In this document: positions 55,890 through 64,000 of the stretch, one piece after another
Position numbering within the stretch: position 1 is the stretch's first letter
Layout: each line of letters begins with the position of its first letter
Assembly: GCA_047967505.1 (NCBI GenBank)
Contig: CM106538.1
Source of the DNA: Dipteris shenzhenensis
Lineage: Eukaryota; Polypodiophyta; Polypodiopsida; Gleicheniales
Reading direction: 5' to 3' (one strand)
DNA: 64,000 nucleotides
The notes under the pieces: generated by a model
What the model saw: only the letters and a program-made list of their open reading frames with translations
Told to the model about the DNA's origin: nothing
Database searches by the model: none
Program-made: the position numbers and the translations under genes

Positions 55890-56114
55890 TGAGAGTTTGA
55901 GTGAGAGAGGAGGAGAGCACAGTGACACACAAGTTAGGGGATAAGCAATGAGTAATGTGTGTACCTCCCCAAGCACACGGTAGACCTTTTATATTAATGG
56001 ATAAGGTTACAACCACTAAGTACACTGTACTTAGTGTACCTAGCAAACAAATGTACTAACTGTACTTAAGTGTACTAACTGTACCAGGGTGGCATTAGTG
56101 CCTTTACCCCCACA
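55890..56114 (-). repeat. 5' LTR of C4
   Basis: 225-bp partner of 49738-49962, adjoining the primer site. Confidence 0.95.
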
Positions 56115-56142
56115 AGGTCCAAGGTCGGAGCTCTGATACCAA

Positions 56143-56446
56143 TGTAGAAAAGGGGGTACGGGCAGATTTGGAGAAAGGGGGATAGACTAGTAGAAGGGGA
56201 AGATAGATAGGAGAAGAAGGGAGGAGAAGGGGTAGGAGAGAGAGAATGAGGTAGGAAAGAGAGAGGGAAAGAATGAGAGGGAGTAGGGAAGAGAGAGTGA
56301 GTGTAGGCAGGAAGGAGGAAGGGAGAGTAGATAGGGTTAGATGTCACATCAAAAGGTACATAGTAGGGGGTGGATGGGGACTTATATACTTCCTCCACAT
56401 TCCACCTAAAGGACCTCTAACTTGGCCCTTTCCCCCCTTCATTACA
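56143..56446 (-). repeat. 5' LTR of G5 (304 bp)
   Basis: Reverse complement begins TGTAATGAAGGGGGG and ends TTTTCTACA, with GTATATAAGTCCCC as TATA segment. It has the same layout as the G4 LTRs. The primer site GCTCTGATACCA (56130-56141, minus) adjoins it. Confidence 0.8.
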
Positions 56447-57110
56447 GTCTTGGGATAAATGGTTGGCAATTGCTGAATTTTGCCACAACAGTACCAAGCA
56501 TCTCTCCATTGGCATGAGCCCGTTTGAGGCAATGTACGGATGCAAGGTCGGGATGCCTTCTTTAATTGCTGACATGGCTGTGAAAAATCAGCAAGCACGG
56601 AATGACTTGGAGAGGATGGATGCCCTTATGCAGTTGGCTAAAAAGAATATGCAGGATGCCCAAGCCAAGAAGAAGAAATATGCAGACGAAAGCAGGAGAT
56701 ATTTGTCTGTGTAGCTGCATCTCCATAAGAACTGTTGTGCCTCGCTGAAAGGTAATACCAACACAAAGCTTGCTCATAGGTATGACAGACCTTACAGGAT
56801 CATCTGCAAGGCTGGAGACTCGAGAGGTAGCATATCAGTTGGAGCTACCCAATACCTCCAAGATCCATGATGTTTTCCATGTGTCCTTGCTGAAACCACA
56901 TGTGGGACAACATGTCCATGTTCTTCTTGAGTTGCCACCTATGGATGAGGACGGCCACATCCTCTATGTTCCGGAGTGCATCATGGGTTTCAGAGACCCT
57001 GTACTCCGAAACAAGGTCTATATAGAGTATCTTATCAAGTGGTAGGGACTCCCTGAGGATGAGAATTCATGGCTAGAAAGCATTGTCCAGGACCACCCCC
57101 ATCTCCTACC
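56447..57110 (+). pseudogene. Gypsy integrase C-terminus and chromodomain (G4)
   Basis: WDKWLAIAEFCHNSTKHLS, MSPFEAMYG and the Lys-rich KKNMQDAQAKKKKYADESRR form the integrase end. A stop at about 56712 and frameshifts follow. Near 56820-57060 the frames read AYQLELPNTSKIHDVFHVS, then PECIMGFRDPVLRNKVYIEY and LIKW, then a stop and GLPEDENSWL. The last part is a chromodomain, which marks a chromovirus. The domain would bind marked histone tails to steer integration; the gene is dead. Confidence 0.8.
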
Positions 57111-57197
57111 GGGCTGATTAGCAATTGCTGTTTGCTGCACTTTTTGGACAGCTGTATTGTGAAATTTAAAGGGCAAAATTCTATGGGAAGGTATGGC

Positions 57198-57519
57198 TGT
57201 AATGAAGGGGGAAAAAAGGGCCCATTTAGAGGACCTTTAGAGGCCTCTTAGGTGGGAGATGTGGAGGGACTATATAAGTCCCCATCCACCCCTTATTGTA
57301 CGCTTTCGATATGACATCTAATCCTATCTACTCCGAGATAGATTGGGAGAGAAAGTGTAGGCAGCACGCAGGAGGAAGGAGGTGCCTTTTCTCTCTCTTC
57401 CTCTCCCTCTACCCCTTTCCCTCCTATCTCTCTCTCTCCTCCTTCCTCTCCCCTATGCTCTTCCCCTTTTATGCCATCTCTGGCCCTTTACCAAATCTGA
57501 CCCTGCCCCCTTCATTGTG
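57198..57519 (+). repeat. 3' LTR of G4
   Basis: TGTAATGAAGGGGG...TTCATTGTG. It shares the TATA segment (GACTATATAAGTCCCC) and the CT-rich tract with 44663-44993. The terminal CA has become TG. Confidence 0.8.
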
Positions 57520-57524
57520 TCTTT

Positions 57525-58219
57525 AGGGCTAGGTGACCTCATTTTGGACCCGTTTTCGACATAAACAGCCAGTTGAACCTGTTTTTTGTGGGATTTGTTG
57601 CTATTTTTTGAATGCGTCAGTCATTCTTAGGCTGGGCACCTATTTCTTGAGGGCTGGACACAATTTTTGAGGTGTTTTTCTGGACTGTTTTGCTGTTTTG
57701 AAGCTTTTCCATCACTCTTGAGACTGTTTTGGGGCTTCTGGAGATCTCCCCTTGCTGTTTTGAACTTGTCTCAGGCAGTATTGTGCAAGGATAGCCCATA
57801 TTTTGCACCTCTAGGTGCATTTTCAGTCCTTTCAGTTGGGGACTCGTTGTTTTTTTCAAAATCAGTCATTTATTACTTGCTAAGGCAATCTTACTTGAAG
57901 GAAAGAGCTTATAGTTTGTGGGAGATCATTTTCAATTCATCGTGGAGCTCTTTTTGGAGGCATTTTGCAGCCCATTTGCTTGGGTTTTGGTTTGGTGAAC
58001 TTTAAGTTTTGTTACTGCTTGCATCGGGAGTTCTTTTTCCGCTCCATTGCTTGCATTTGTTGGCCCTTGTGCCGCTAGGGTTTTTGCCTCTGCACTGAGT
58101 GCCTTGTTGAGCCAAAGCTTTGGCTGGTCTTTGAGGGAAAGTTTTGAGATTGCAGCACATATTCCAGCACGGGATCTTTCTTGTATATTTGAGGGGCATC
58201 CTCAAGCGTAGTATAGGCT
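57525..58219 (+). other. Continuation of the C5 leader
   Basis: T-rich DNA after the G4 target duplication. No coding motif. Assigned to C5 because it lies between its LTR half and its gag. Confidence 0.45.
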
Positions 58220-58638
58220 TTAGTAGTGATATTTGTTACTCGAGCAAGGTGTTCTACATTGCAACTCTAGAATAGATGATGAAAATGAGATTCAAATGAA
58301 ACTCGGTAGAAGGCACAGATCGGAGAGATCAGCTTGAGCATTACGTGTATCTCATCTCCTTCACGCAGGAATATACTTGCAAGTGCTTGCCCAATCAGGA
58401 CAGCTTGTTGTCCCTGTTGCCCACGACTTGCACCACCACCACGACTCCCCCCTTGCTATGGAGGAGCACTTGGCTCTATAGGACCGGGATGGGCCTCATC
58501 ACCTGTAACATAATCCCAAACGCCCTTGGCAACCAACGGATTGCGAATCAAAATACTCCAAAGAGGGTAGTTGGTGCCATCCAAGTGATCCTCCTAGGCA
58601 AGCAATTGAAAGACATCAGTTGGATGTCGCTATGCCAT
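58220..58638 (-). pseudogene. Inverted gag N-terminus of Copia C5
   Basis: On the minus strand the ATG at 58638 leads, through three stops, to EDHLDGTNYPLWSILIRN and GVWDYVTGDEAHPGP, the same block as C2 gag. It then has a Gly/Gln-rich stretch and DTRNAQA near 58345. The rest of gag follows on the plus strand from about 58660, so this segment lies reversed inside the element. Confidence 0.75.
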
Positions 58639-58659
58639 TTGAGCAAACAAGAAGAGGCA

Positions 58660-60130
58660 AATAAATCTCAACAAAGTTTGGCTCCTTGTCCCTCATATCA
58701 TATCCTGCCGGACTGCTAAAGATGCTGGGATATTTTGGAACATATGTATCAAGCTCGTAATGAGGCGAGAGTCTCATATTTGCGCAGAGAGCTTGATAGC
58801 ATGCACATGGATGAGGGTGACTCTATATAGGAACATGTCACTAGGATTCAAGAGTTGCGAGAGAAACTCTTGAACATCGATGAGGTCATTCGAGACTCAT
58901 AGCTTGTCACCATGACTATGAACTCCTTACCAAATTCTTATCTTTTCCTTTCATACGCCCCTCAACCTTTCGATGCGAGGGAATCAAAATCGCCTTACTT
59001 TTCAAGAGTTGGTAGCATCTTGTTGCAAAAGGAGCAGACACGAAAGAATATGGCTTCACGTTCTCATAGCGAAGAGCATGCTTTTTCAACAAAGGATAAG
59101 AGCACAAAGAAAGTTAAGCCGAGTCATGCCTCTAGTAGTGGTTCTAAGCATGCACATGCAGGTGGGAAAGATAAAGAGGATGCTTCAAAGCCTTTCAAGA
59201 AAGTCAAGTGCCATTATTGCAAAAAGCTTGGTCATCACATCAATGAATGCCCCAAGAGACTTGCAAAGGTGAAAAAGAGAGAGTGTGGTATGGCAGTTTC
59301 AGGCTCAGCTCATGATGCAGGTTCTGATGATACTTCTGCCCATTTTATTGAGCATGATTGGGCCTTCTTTACCTGCAGCTATGATGTTTCTTGGGAGTCG
59401 TGTATTTGCAGCATGAATGAGATGGCTAAGACATGGTACTTTGATAGCGGTGCTTCTTGCCATATTACCTCACATAAATCTTTCTTTGATAAGTTATCCA
59501 GTGCACTGGTTGGCAAGTCAGTTTCTTGTGCCAAAGATTCTTCTTATTTAGTCAAAGAGATAGGAGAACTTTCACTCACAACTGTGGATGGTTCAGATAT
59601 TTGCGTCCATGATGTTTTATATGTCCCTGGGATTAAACTTTTCTATCTCCTCTGTCGAAGAGGTTACCAAGTCATCTTTGAGGATGACTGATGTACGGTC
59701 TGTGACAGGGAGAGAGATTATGCCTTGGTTTTCATTGGTACATTACTTAAGGGTTATTTCAGCTTGATGCCTATGAGAAAAGAGCATACTCAGCTTTTGT
59801 GGCTTCTACCTCTGCCATGCAAGATGTAGAGTTGTGGCATGTAAATTATGGCAGTCTTATGTTATTGCAGAAGCTTAATATAGTTGATGCCTCGCCTCGT
59901 TTGGAGACTTCTCCAAACAAAATATGTGAGGGCTGTATTTGGGTAAAATGCATCATTTTTCCTTTGCCAAGGATGGTGCAGTACGGGCTACACGAAATTT
60001 ACAGATCGTCCATATTGTTATTTGTGGACCCATGCGCACTCCCATCTCTTTGAGGTCATCTTTATTATACTACATATCATAGATGACTTCACATGTTTTA
60101 CTTGGGTCTTTGCTCTCAAGCAGATGTCTG
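58660..60130 (+). pseudogene. Copia gag (C-terminal part), protease and integrase start (C5)
   Basis: Plus strand: VPHIISCRTAKDA, a one-base shift, then WDILEHMYQARNEARVSYL and stops near 58830 and 58902. Zinc knuckle CHYCKKLGHHINEC at about 59212, protease WYFDSGASCHIT at about 59440, LYVPGIK near 59620, then breaks. Pre-integrase ELWHVNYG and CEGCIWVKC near 59830-59945, integrase start to about 60130 with multiple stops. Closely parallels C2. Confidence 0.8.
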
Positions 60131-60759
60131 AAGTTTGTAATGGGGTCAAAGCATGCATGCCTAAAGTAACTTTACTTTGTGTGGCAAGTTGCAACTCTTT
60201 GCCAAGTTTTGTTCAGCCATGCCATGCCTTTAGCGGGCCAGGTCTATCCACAAGATCTAGACCTCACCTATGCTAGCTCTAGCTTATTCCTTCCCCGAGC
60301 TAGACCATGTTATAACGTTATATCTAATCCTAGATCCTAGGTTAGTCAAGCCTAGGCTTTGGTGAGCTTATACCCTAGTTAGTCCAGTCATGGATCTCCT
60401 CGCACCCTCTCGGCCACCTTAGCTTCTACGCTCCCTCCTCCCACCCAACTTCTCCAGTTCCCCAGCACCCTTCTATGTCTAGGTCACATGGCGGGAGCAT
60501 AGCTTCATTGTCATAGTCCCAACCCGGCCACTCACCAGCTCAACAATCGGCTTCTATAGAGCGGATATAGGCAGCCTCCCCATCCTTACAATCGCTAGGC
60601 TCAAAGCCTCTCCCAAGATAGTCCCTTTGAAGGAGTTCTGGAGGCTTGGGTCCTAGAAGTACCTTGATGTCCCAAACGATTACCCAAATTGGTTTGGAGA
60701 TGTCGGTCCTGATCCTACAACCTTGTAAAATGGTTCCATTGGAGTACTTGGTGGCCCCT
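60131..60759. other. No recognisable feature
   Basis: Repeated CTAG-type words (AGATCTAGACC, CTAGCTCTAGC, ATCCTAGATCCTAGG) at 60240-60350, then unassigned sequence up to an LTR. Confidence 0.4.
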
Positions 60760-61978
60760 TGTCATGGGTCGTGAATTTCTAATTTTAGGAATTTATGGTG
60801 GCTGACCTGGCCTCAAATTGAGCAAATATGTAAAGGACACTTCAATGCAATTAATTTTATGGGCCAAGTCAAAGGATCTGAAGGTTAGAGAGGGGTAAAA
60901 ATCCCTTTTGCTAAAAATAGCTCCAGGAGCCACGTTTGGCTAGCTGGCTTGGAAAGCAAGCAGAAAAGTTGAAATTTGCTTTTAGGGCTGTTTTCTGAAC
61001 CACGGAAGAACAGGGAGAGGCAAGTCACAGGCTGGAAAAGTGCTCCAGGGCTATTCTATCACATTGCCTTGCTGATTTTTGACTGTGGGTCTGTAGGGTT
61101 GCCAGAAGCTCAAAAACGAAATTCGTTTTTGTGCCAGGAGTCTCTAGATCGGGCCCAAATCTGATTTGCACTTCTTCCAGGAGCTTTCCAGGCCATTAAA
61201 ATCGCACTTTTCCAGGCAGTTTGGAGATTCCAAGCAACTCGATTTGCTTCGAGCCTTAGTGATTCCCTTCTAGCAAGTTTTCTAGGGCTGCTTTTGCTGA
61301 CTTTCACCTGCCAGGGAATTTTGTTTTTCCATGTTTGCTGATTTCCCCCTGCTGCCTCAGAACCTTCAGATCCTTTGCTTTGTGCAGCTGGCCTTTCTGT
61401 TTGCCAGGAGTAGCCAGGTGTGGTTGTTTCGTTGGCCTCTGTCTTGCTAGGACTCCCTTGTTGGGAATTCAGAGCTACCAAGACTGATTGAGTTGTTTTG
61501 CTGGCCTTTGTCTTGCTAGAACTCCCTTGACGGGTATTCAGAGCTACCAAGATGGATTGGGCTGATTTCTCTCCTGCCAGTGGGTATCAAAGCTGCCGGG
61601 TTAGAATCCTCAGCTAGATTCAGAAGAAGGGGCGCTATGGAATGTTGCACCGGATTGGGAGGCCTTTTCTGAGATTGCATAGCAGGACGAAAGTGCTTGT
61701 GATCGGATTATTAGTTGGTTGTCTGTGGGCTGATGCACTGTGGTGCTATTCTTGTATTTGCAAGCCTTCTGAATAAAAGATAAAGAAATACCGAAAGAGG
61801 CGCTAAGTTTAGGGCCAATCTGGTGTCTGGTGCAAGATGCGGGGCGATCTAGCTCTGGAGTGTTGTGTTCTAAGTTGATTTGGTTAACGGTGGATAGTTC
61901 TAAGTGGCTGTAAATTCAGTATTTGATGGTTGTTATTTGTTCACTACCCTTTGGAGTTCTCGGAGGCCGGCAGTTGCA
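60760..61978 (+). repeat. Long Gypsy-type LTR (about 1.22 kb)
   Basis: Starts TGTCATGGGTCGTGAA and ends GGCAGTTGCA. It carries the R-U5 signature AAGAAATACCGAAAGAGGCG, then AAGTTTAGGGCCAATC.GGTGTC at about 61784-61830, as in the G1 and solo LTRs. Two tandem copies of a 70-bp unit (GTCTTGCTAG.ACTCCCTTG...ATTCAGAGCTACCAAGA) lie at about 61437-61560. Flanking 5-mers (CCCCT, GTGGC) do not match. It is either one LTR of a truncated element or a decayed solo LTR. Confidence 0.65.
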
Positions 61979-62860
61979 GTGGCTTCATTGCCGGTCGGTA
62001 GGGTGCTGATGTACCGATCCATAGTCCCCGCGAAGCTTTCGGTGAAGGGTAGTCTTGTGTGTAAGCATAGCATTTTTCGTCGAACCCGTGACCTATTTGG
62101 AATTGGTGGGATATCACCAACTTTCTGAAGGGGGTGAGATATGTGGTTGTTGTGAATGATGCTGGGATGGTGGATATCACATCTCTCTCAAGAGGCATGT
62201 GGCTGCTAAGAGAATTCATCCAAAAAAATCCAGCCAAGATGTTGTGCAGTGTAAGAACAGTATGTGCCAAAGTATGTGCCTCATGAGGAATAGCCAGAGT
62301 AATAGTAATAGGACGAGATCTTGATTCAAGAACAGTTATTGGCACACAGTGGTAGAGTTTCCTTGTCGCTATTTGGTTGTGATGTGGATGGAGGAGGGCG
62401 AACTGGCAGATTCACCTCAGTTGATGCAACTCTTCTTTTCAGTTTGAGCCGACTTCCGTTGTGGCTTTTAGGCTCAGCCGAGCGTTGGTCTGGAGCATTG
62501 CCTGATGCTCAAGAGGGGGTAGCACCTCCACTCCCTTGGTTCAGACTGCTCATGATATCTAGAGTCACTTGGTGACACTGTATGTCTCACCCGAGGTACT
62601 GCTTGCTGACGGTACATTTGCCGCTGGACTTCTAGATCAATGTACTAGTCACTATCAACTTTCTTTAGGATTTTCTTAGAGTTTTGTTTAGCATGCATGC
62701 TTCAAAGGAAATCTTCTAACCTTATTATTATTATGCTTCAATGAGTTTGCCTTGATGGCATTCAGTAAGCTGTGTATCAGTATAGCAGTGGACAAATTGC
62801 TATGGATGTTATGTGCAATACATTTTGACATCGATGGTGTAAATAGGGGTGTCCTAACAC
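61979..62860. other. Unassigned DNA, possibly Gypsy-related
   Basis: Near 62570-62610, GTGACACTGTATGTCTCACCCGAGG resembles GTGACACCGATTGTCTCACCCGAGA in the 3' non-coding part of G1 (18530-18560). I could not read a domain. The frame at 62321-62575 has no motif. Confidence 0.35.
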
Positions 62861-63191
62861 AGATTTTATTTCTTCTTCTTCTTCTTTTTCTTTTTGGTTC
62901 TCTTTTGTTTCTTGACTTGTTTGTCTAGTTTTGCTTAGTCACCTTCTTCCTATCTTCTTTATTTCTTGATATCTTTCCCTTTTGTTTAATTGACGTATTT
63001 TAGTAAGCACTCGGTTTGTCGAAGAGATTCCGTGGGTCTTTAGAAACCCAGTATAGCTGCTTATGCTTGGGCGTTGGTGACGACATAAGCATTGCTTTGC
63101 TTGCTGAGTATGTCTACCTTTTGTTTTTGTTAGCTTGATTTTAATTCTCTTTCGTTTTCTCTCCTTCTCAGTGTGGTGTGTGTGTGTGAGA

Positions 63192-63224
<33 letters not shown>

Positions 63225-63620
63225 CCCCCCTCGCTACCCCCTGCGCTACCCCTCGCTACTCCCTGCTCTCTCTCTCTCCTGCTACCCCCTGCTCTCCCCC
63301 CTGCGCTACCCCCTGCTCTCTCCACCCCGCTACCGCCTGCTCTCTCTGCTACCTCCTGTGTTACCCCTCGCTACCCCTTGCGCTACCCCCTACTCTCTCT
63401 CTCCCGCTACCCCCTGCTCTCTTTGCTACCCCCTCGCTACCCCCTCCGCTACCCCTCCGTACCCCCTCGCTACCCCCTCCACTACCCCCTCCGTACCCCC
63501 TCGTTATCCCCTCGCTACCCCTCTCTCTCCCCCGCTACCCCCTCGCTACCCCTCTGCTACCCCCCCCGCTAGCCCCACAAACCCCCCCCTCCCCCCTTCT
63601 CGTTAAAAAAAAAAAAAGGT
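62861..63620 (+). repeat. Low-complexity block: TTC repeats, (CT)n, GCTACCCCCT minisatellite and poly-A
   Basis: TTC/CTT runs at about 62871-62893, (CT)n at about 63192-63221, then dozens of degenerate CGCTACCCCCT units up to about 63590, and an A run at 63605-63617. The open frames at 63135-63718 are Leu/Pro/Thr/Ser strings from the repeat in all three frames and are not genes. Confidence 0.85.
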
Positions 63621-64000
63621 CGAAGCTGCGAGCGGGGGTTCTCCAACAGCTCGGACCTATTGCAATCCCTTCTTTGCCCGCTGCCGCCTCCCCCATAACG
63701 AAGGGAACAAGGGGATGAGGACAGGAGACTAGGCGGGAGACCCTTCGGTTCAAATTTGCATACGCGTGGAGATGGGGAAGGGGAATTGTGACAAGGTGAA
63801 AACACAAAAGCAACTCAATCTGGACGACTTCAACAAACGCAGCATTTGACAGTAGACAGCACCGCGGCCCAGAAGAAAGGGGCCCACCCAAAGCCCATGC
63901 TGCTCACCACATCCTCGACCTCTACCACTATTTCACCACCATCATCTGCCTCATCATCTACGCCACCTCTCTCCTCCCCCTCCCATGCATCATCATCATA
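63621..64000. other. No recognisable feature at the right edge
   Basis: Purine-rich then CCACCATCATC-rich sequence. An open minus-strand frame (63891-63535) has no motif. Confidence 0.35.

Larger units (their letters stand above)
49738..56114 (-). mobile_element. Complete, apparently intact Copia retrotransposon (C4)
   Basis: 6377 bp. LTRs of 225 bp (49738-49962, 55890-56114) appear identical by eye, with the perfect target duplication AGGTC (49733-49737, 56115-56119). Primer site at 55876-55887; polypurine tract on the minus strand at about 49965-49975 (AAGTGGGAGG). One uninterrupted polyprotein of 1358 codons, all motifs present. It is the youngest and most complete element here and the best candidate for a mobile copy. 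Confidence 0.97.
49059..56446 (-). mobile_element. Minus-strand Gypsy fragment G5, split by Copia C4
   Basis: On the minus strand: LTR 56446-56143, primer site 56141-56130, a short leader, then (after removing C4 and one copy of AGGTC) gag at 49737-49180. The 3' end is lost at 49059 where C3 sequence begins. Its LTR is related to those of G4 but shorter and in opposite orientation. Confidence 0.7.
44663..57519 (+). mobile_element. Gypsy chromovirus remnant G4, filled by nested insertions
   Basis: LTRs at 44663-44993 and 57198-57519 are related and in the same orientation. TCTTT occurs before the first (44658-44662) and after the second (57520-57524), consistent with a target duplication within C5. 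Own sequence left: 5' LTR, primer site, leader to 45272, and integrase end plus chromodomain at 56447-57110 with the 3' LTR. The middle was replaced or displaced by C3 (45273-49058) and G5/C4 (49059-56446). Confidence 0.75.
44185..60130 (+). mobile_element. Outermost Copia element of the nest (C5), 3'-truncated
   Basis: 5' LTR 44185-44377, primer site from 44380, leader 44391-44662, then a jump over Gypsy G4 (44663-57519) and continuation of the leader from 57520. Gag to integrase follow at 58220-60130. The element stops inside integrase; RT, RNase H and 3' LTR are missing. Its LTR resembles that of C2 (TGTTAGAA start, AGGGGCACTTTT, TTTGGTATCAG end) and its proteins resemble C2. Confidence 0.7.

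Noticed and set aside
63135-63718. Overlapping open frames of 80-180 codons
   Set aside because: All three frames are open because the GCTACCCCCT repeat has no stop codons; products are Leu/Pro/Ser/Thr strings.
1-64000. CRISPR arrays, bacterial operons, riboswitches, rRNA genes
   Set aside because: None seen. Tandem repeats present have no spacer structure, and the sequence is plant nuclear in character.

Overview
This window reads as intronic and intergenic DNA of a land plant with a large, retrotransposon-filled genome. Almost every recognisable protein is a Copia or Gypsy (chromovirus) polyprotein. Primer-binding sites are the plant initiator-Met type (TGGTATCAGAGC), there are plant-type LINE and SINE remnants, and the one host-like gene has GT-AG/GC-AG introns of up to more than 22 kb. 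A gymnosperm, fern or other large-genome plant is plausible; the sequence alone does not settle the lineage.

Layout. 1-6350: 5' end of a minus-strand LTR element, a minus-strand Gypsy RNase H remnant, then a decayed plus-strand Copia (C1). 6351-8960: AT-rich repeats and a minus-strand LINE tail. 9140-12455: a tandem duplication of about 1.5 kb that carries the 5' region and first 13 codons of a host gene; a 303-bp inverted-repeat insertion sits in copy 1 only. 12417-12944: first exon of that gene, a lysine-rich coiled-coil protein. Its probable next exons are at 35086-35157, 35289-35372 and 36998-37078, all phase 0 and all ending GAG|gt. Intron 1 (12945-35085) contains a Gypsy gag remnant, two facing LINE fragments, a Gypsy fragment with its 3' LTR (G1), a Copia fragment (CX) split by a solo LTR, an inverted LTR, and a short non-autonomous LTR element (X) whose 3' LTR is split by a young chromovirus (G3). 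Intron 3 holds a retroelement leader and a tRNA-derived SINE.

37079-64000: most likely further intron, or DNA downstream of the gene. It holds a minus-strand Copia (C2, 37685-43631) and a deep nest at 44185-60130: Copia C5 contains Gypsy G4, which contains Copia C3 and a minus Gypsy fragment G5, and G5 is split by a complete young Copia (C4, 49738-56114). Then come another long Gypsy-type LTR, a CT and GCTACCCCCT low-complexity block, and unassigned DNA.

Target-site duplications that I could match by eye: CTT (short inverted-repeat insertion), CAACC (solo LTR), GAACC (X), GACAC (G3), GAAAT (C2), TCTTT (G4) and AGGTC (C4). These fix much of the insertion order. C4 and G3 look youngest: their LTR pairs appear identical by eye. 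C4 has an uninterrupted polyprotein frame, and G3 has one in-frame stop. No RNA gene, CRISPR array or bacterial-type operon was seen.
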